From Planctomycetota bacterium (GTDB lineage Bacteria > Planctomycetota > J058 > J103), in assembly GCA_026004615.1 (NCBI GenBank), contig BPJM01000003.1, forward strand, positions 372,001 through 436,000: DNA of 64,000 nucleotides. The letters run 5' to 3'. The notes beneath the pieces were generated by a model. That model saw only the letters and a program-made list of their open reading frames with translations, was not told where the DNA came from and ran no database searches. The translations under genes and the position numbers were made by a program. Below are positions 61,354-64,000 of this stretch, piece by piece (position 1 is the first letter of the stretch; each line of letters starts with the position of its first letter).

Positions 61354-61382
61354 ATGGTAAGCCGCGGCCGGTGGAGCGTCAA
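61354..61382 (-). promoter_or_regulatory. Promoter of the ferritin gene
   Basis: On the minus strand TTGACG (61382-61377), 17-nt spacer, TACCAT (61359-61354). The leader of about 70 nt contains a bulged hairpin near 61292-61322 (GACGC..CGGCGC against GCGCCGGCGTC), which may affect translation. Confidence 0.55.
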
Positions 61383-61473
61383 CGCTGCGGGCTCGCCGGG
61401 CCGGCCGCGCTCTACCTTCGCCGCGCCGGCGCGGGCGGCCGGGACCACAGGCGCCGGAGTGGGGTGGGCCGGG

Positions 61474-61546
61474 TGAGGGCGCAGGGGATCGAACCCTGGA
61501 CCCGCGGCTTAAAAGGCCGCCGCTCTACCGGCTGAGCTACGCCCTC
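61474..61546 (-). tRNA. tRNA-Lys(UUU)
   Basis: A 73-nt cloverleaf: 7-bp perfect acceptor GAGGGCG/CGCCCTC, D arm GCTC/GAGC, anticodon stem GCGGC/GCCGC with loop CTTTTAA (anticodon TTT), variable GGGTC, T arm CAGGG-TTCGATC-CCCTG and discriminator A. The 3' CCA is not encoded. The overlapping predicted promoter places transcription initiation at the mature 5' end. Confidence 0.97.
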
Positions 61547-61855
61547 GGCGCGAGTCTAATGGGCTCGAGCCGCCCTGGCAACCGGGCAATCGCCCGCGGC
61601 GGCGCGATGTGCGGCCTCGCACCAGCGCCCGACACGGCCCGCGAACTCGCCCTCCCTCGCTGCCGCTGCACGAGCGGTGCGGACGCCGCGCAGGTGCGCG
61701 GCCGGGCCGCGGGGACATTGTGGGAGGGGGCGTCTGCCCGTATCATGCCCGGCCTCACCAGGGCCCTGGGAGGTGCCCGGGCAAGAGCCCCGCGGCCGGG
61801 GCGGGGCAGCGGGGGCTATACGGTCCCGCGGCGGCGCGCCGGCGGAGGTGGGTGC
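61547..61855. other. Intergenic region between tRNA-Lys and tsaB
   Basis: This 309-nt region has no supportable gene. The left end holds the tRNA promoter. The right end should hold the tsaB promoter, which I cannot identify. Confidence 0.5.
61553..61581 (-). promoter_or_regulatory. Promoter of tRNA-Lys
   Basis: On the minus strand TTGCCA (61581-61576), 17-nt spacer, TAGACT (61558-61553), with start expected at or 1 nt before the tRNA's first base (61546). Confidence 0.65.
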
Positions 61856-62546
61856 ATGATCGCACTCGGCATCGAGACCTCGGGGCGCGTCGGGGGCGCC
61901 GCGCTGCTCGAGGCAGCGGGGCCGGGTGCGGCGCCACGCGTGCTGGCGGAGTGCCGCATCGCCGAGCGATTGCGGCACGGCGAGGGCCTGCTGGGGGCGA
62001 TCGCGGCGTGCTTCGCCGAGGCGGGGCTGGGGCGCGAGGCGCTGGGACTGGTGGTCGCCGGCACCGGGCCGGGCAGCTACACCGGGCTGCGGGTCGGGCT
62101 CGCGCACGCGCGCGCACTCGCCTTCGCGCACGAGCTGCCGCTGCTCGGGGTGCCCAGCTTCGATGCGATGGCCGAGGCACTGCCGGCAGAGCTGTGGCGG
62201 AAGGTCGCTGCGGTCCTGCTCGCGCGCAACGCCTATCAGGGCTACGTCTACGGAGCGCTGTATCGCCCCGCCGGGGAGCGGGCTGGAGCGCGAGGGGGAG
62301 ATCTGGGTCCGGCCGGCCGAGGCCGCACTGCCGGCCCGGGTGCGCCCGCTCCTGGTGGTCGGGGATGCTCCCGAGGAGTATCCGCAGGTCTTTCGCGATC
62401 CGCAGGTGGTGGCGGCGCCGGCGGAATACGCCCATGCCCCGCCGGCGGCACTGGCGGCATGCGGGCTGCGGGCGTGGTTCGCCGGGGTGCGCCAGCGACC
62501 AGAGTCCGTCCTGCCGCTGTACCTCCGCCCGCCGCTCGGCGTCTGA
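61856..62546 (+). CDS. tsaB: tRNA threonylcarbamoyladenosine biosynthesis protein TsaB, frameshifted
   Basis: Scaffold protein that works with TsaD and TsaE to make t6A37 in tRNAs. LGIETSGRVGGAAL and GTGPGSYTGLRVGLAHARALA (over two blocks) are TsaB hallmarks; LLARNAYQGYVYGALYRPA continues the fold. At the GGGG run 62273-62276 the frame must shift by one base; beyond it the other frame reads GSGLEREGEIWVRPA and ends LPLYLRPPLGV at 62546. Removing one G restores a protein of about 229 residues, the family's usual length. Because tsaB is normally essential, a sequencing or assembly error in the G-run is likelier than a pseudogene. The ATG follows GGAGG. Confidence 0.88.
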
Positions 62547-62651
62547 GCAGCTCCGCACCTGCGGCGTCAAGTCGCGGCGCGGCCGGCACCGATCCATCCG
62601 GAGGGTTGTCGCCGCGGCTGGGGCGAGCACTGCCGGGCGGAGGGCGGCGGC

Positions 62652-63878
62652 ATGCACGCGGCGCGCGTGTGGGCCGAGGTGCGGCTGGATCGGCTGGCGC
62701 ACAACCTGGGGTGCCTCAGGCGCGCGCTGGCGCCCGGGGTCCAGCTGATGGCCGTCGTCAAGGCGGATGCGTACGGGCACGGAGCAGTGCCGGTGGCGCG
62801 CGCCTTGCTCGCGGCCGGGGCGGACCGGCTCGGGGTGGGCGATTCGACCGAGGCGCTGGAGCTGCGCGCGGCCGGCGTCCGGGCTCCGATCCACGTGCTC
62901 GGCGCCCTCATCGAGGCGGAGATCGACGACGTCATCCGCCACCGCGTCACCCCGACGGTGCATTCGCTGGCACGCGTGCACCTGTTGGTGCGCCGGGCGC
63001 GGGCGCTGGGGCGCGCGGTGCCGGTGCACATCATGGTCGACACCGGGATGGGCCGCCTGGGGGTGCGGCCGGAGAGCGCACGCCGGCTCGCGGCGGCGGT
63101 GGCGGGCGCGGCGCCATGGCTGGTGCTCGAGGGCGTGGCGACCCACCTCAGCGCCGCGGACGCCGAGGACGAGGCCTTCACCCGCGAGCAGCTCGTGCGC
63201 TTCGGCCAGACGCTGCGCGATCTGCGCGCGGCCGGCCTGGTGCCGCCCCTGGTGCACGCCGCCAACAGCGCCGGACTGCTGCGCTACCCCGCCTCCCACC
63301 ACACGCTCTGCCGGCCCGGGATCGCGCTGTACGGGATGGAGCCCTCGCCCCATGTGCGCGCGCCGGGCCCGGGATTGCTGCCGGTGCTCGCACTGAAGAG
63401 CCAGGTGGTGTTCCTCAAGCGGGTCGAGGCCGGCACCCCGCTCAGCTATGGCGCGACCTACCGGACCTCCCGCCCCACCGTGATCGCCACGGTTCCCGTG
63501 GGCTACAACGACGGCTATCCGCTCGCGCTGTCCAACCGCGCCGAGGCGCTGGTACGCGGCCGGCGGGTGCCGGTGGTGGGCCGGGTGACGATGGACTACC
63601 TGCTGCTCGATGTGGGCGGGGTGCCTGGGGTGCACGTGGGCGAGGTGGTGACGCTGATCGGCGCCCAGGGCGGCGAGGAGATCCGGGTCGAGGAGCTGGC
63701 GGCGCGCGCGGGCACGCTGCCCTACGAGATCACCTGCCGGCTCGGCCGGCGCGTGCGCCGGCTCTATCTCGAGGGGCCGGCGCCGGTCCGCCGTGCCGCC
63801 GGGGCGGGGCGCCGCCACGAGCCCGCGCCGGCGCCCGGCCGGCGGCGCCCACGCGCCGGCGGCGCGGAGTGCGCCTGA
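62652..63878 (+). CDS. alr: Alanine racemase
   Basis: PLP enzyme making D-alanine for peptidoglycan. MAVVKADAYGHGA contains the Schiff-base Lys37, HIMVDTGMGRLGV and EGVATHLSAADAEDEAFT are barrel landmarks, CRPGIALYGMEP the phosphate-binding region, LSYGATYRTSRPTVIATVPVG over two blocks holds the catalytic Tyr, and GRVTMDYLLLDVG the C-terminal domain. The 408 residues include a 35-residue Arg/Pro/Ala tail. It lies 105 nt after tsaB on the same strand. Confidence 0.95.
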   Translation: MHAARVWAEVRLDRLAHNLGCLRRALAPGVQLMAVVKADAYGHGAVPVARALLAAGADRLGVGDSTEALELRAAGVRAPIHVLGALIEAEIDDVIRHRVTPTVHSLARVHLLVRRARALGRAVPVHIMVDTGMGRLGVRPESARRLAAAVAGAAPWLVLEGVATHLSAADAEDEAFTREQLVRFGQTLRDLRAAGLVPPLVHAANSAGLLRYPASHHTLCRPGIALYGMEPSPHVRAPGPGLLPVLALKSQVVFLKRVEAGTPLSYGATYRTSRPTVIATVPVGYNDGYPLALSNRAEALVRGRRVPVVGRVTMDYLLLDVGGVPGVHVGEVVTLIGAQGGEEIRVEELAARAGTLPYEITCRLGRRVRRLYLEGPAPVRRAAGAGRRHEPAPAPGRRRPRAGGAECA

Positions 63879-63977
63879 GGGCAAGCGCGCTGGGCTGGCA
63901 ACCACCAGGGTGCGCGGGGGCCGGGGCCGGGGTGCGCCCCGGTTGAAGCCCCGGGCACGAGCGGCTAGCCTCCAGCC

Positions 63978-64000
63978 ATGCGGCTGCGTCTGCTCGCCTC
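63978..64000 (+). CDS. Possible start of a further gene (cut by the window edge)
   Basis: An ATG at 63978 opens a frame reading MRLRLLA, which could begin a signal peptide. Only seven complete codons are visible and no strong ribosome-binding site precedes it. Confidence 0.2.

Overview
This is a contiguous piece of a very G+C-rich (about three quarters G+C by eye) bacterial chromosome with dense, strand-switching operons, many GTG/TTG starts and many 4-nt ATGA/GTGA gene overlaps. The gene set (FtnA-type ferritin, exported oligopeptidase B, ECF sigma/zf-HC2/DUF3106 block, TatT-type TRAP systems, dihydroneopterin aldolase, TsaB, tRNA-Lys) fits a Gram-negative proteobacterium, most likely a gammaproteobacterium. 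Its mevalonate pathway is unusual for that group. The taxonomic call is inference only.

Layout. (1) 1-5303, minus: mevalonate operon (type 2 IPP isomerase, class II HMG-CoA reductase, mevalonate kinase, diphosphomevalonate decarboxylase, phosphomevalonate kinase cut by the left edge), preceded on the same strand by an FAD oxidoreductase (5509-7053). (2) 7255-11922: folB, a sodium-symporter family transporter with a small membrane partner, and a secreted protein of 14 near-identical WD40 repeats. (3) 12464-18618, minus: six-gene operon pdxS-pdxT-C39-like peptidase-RLAN/ATP-grasp ligase-GCS2-like ligase-N-formylglutamate amidohydrolase-like protein, probably making or modifying an unknown amide-linked compound. 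(4) 18786-31683: exported oligopeptidase B, ketopantoate reductase-like protein, endonuclease III, DCC-family protein, a receiver-only response regulator behind a perfect sigma70 promoter, an MFS carrier, a heterodimeric ABC exporter and a coiled-coil protein. (5) 31865-51195: two TatT-DctP-DctQ-DctM TRAP sets flanking an exported alpha/beta hydrolase, then a nitrilase fused to a LigD_N-like domain, a ceramidase-like lipoprotein, an Opp-type importer lacking ATPases, and an ECF sigma factor with an anti-sigma/DUF3106 fusion. (6) 51365-56242: FHA-kinase-DUF4388 protein, a TAXI-domain/pentameric ligand-gated channel fusion, and a membrane-anchored toroid-like protein. (7) 56348-64000: sirtuin, kynureninase-like enzyme, SDR, TetR regulator, ferritin, tRNA-Lys, tsaB, alr. 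Two short genes (near 59.52 kb and 62.27 kb) each need a one-base frameshift to read through.

The most unusual items are the TAXI-channel fusion (53050-54990), the pdxST-amidoligase operon, the near-identical WD40 array, and the nitrilase-LigD_N fusion. Capture and processing of small extracellular solutes (three periplasmic-binding-protein systems, lipoprotein hydrolases, a ligand-gated channel) is a recurring theme of the 32-55 kb region.
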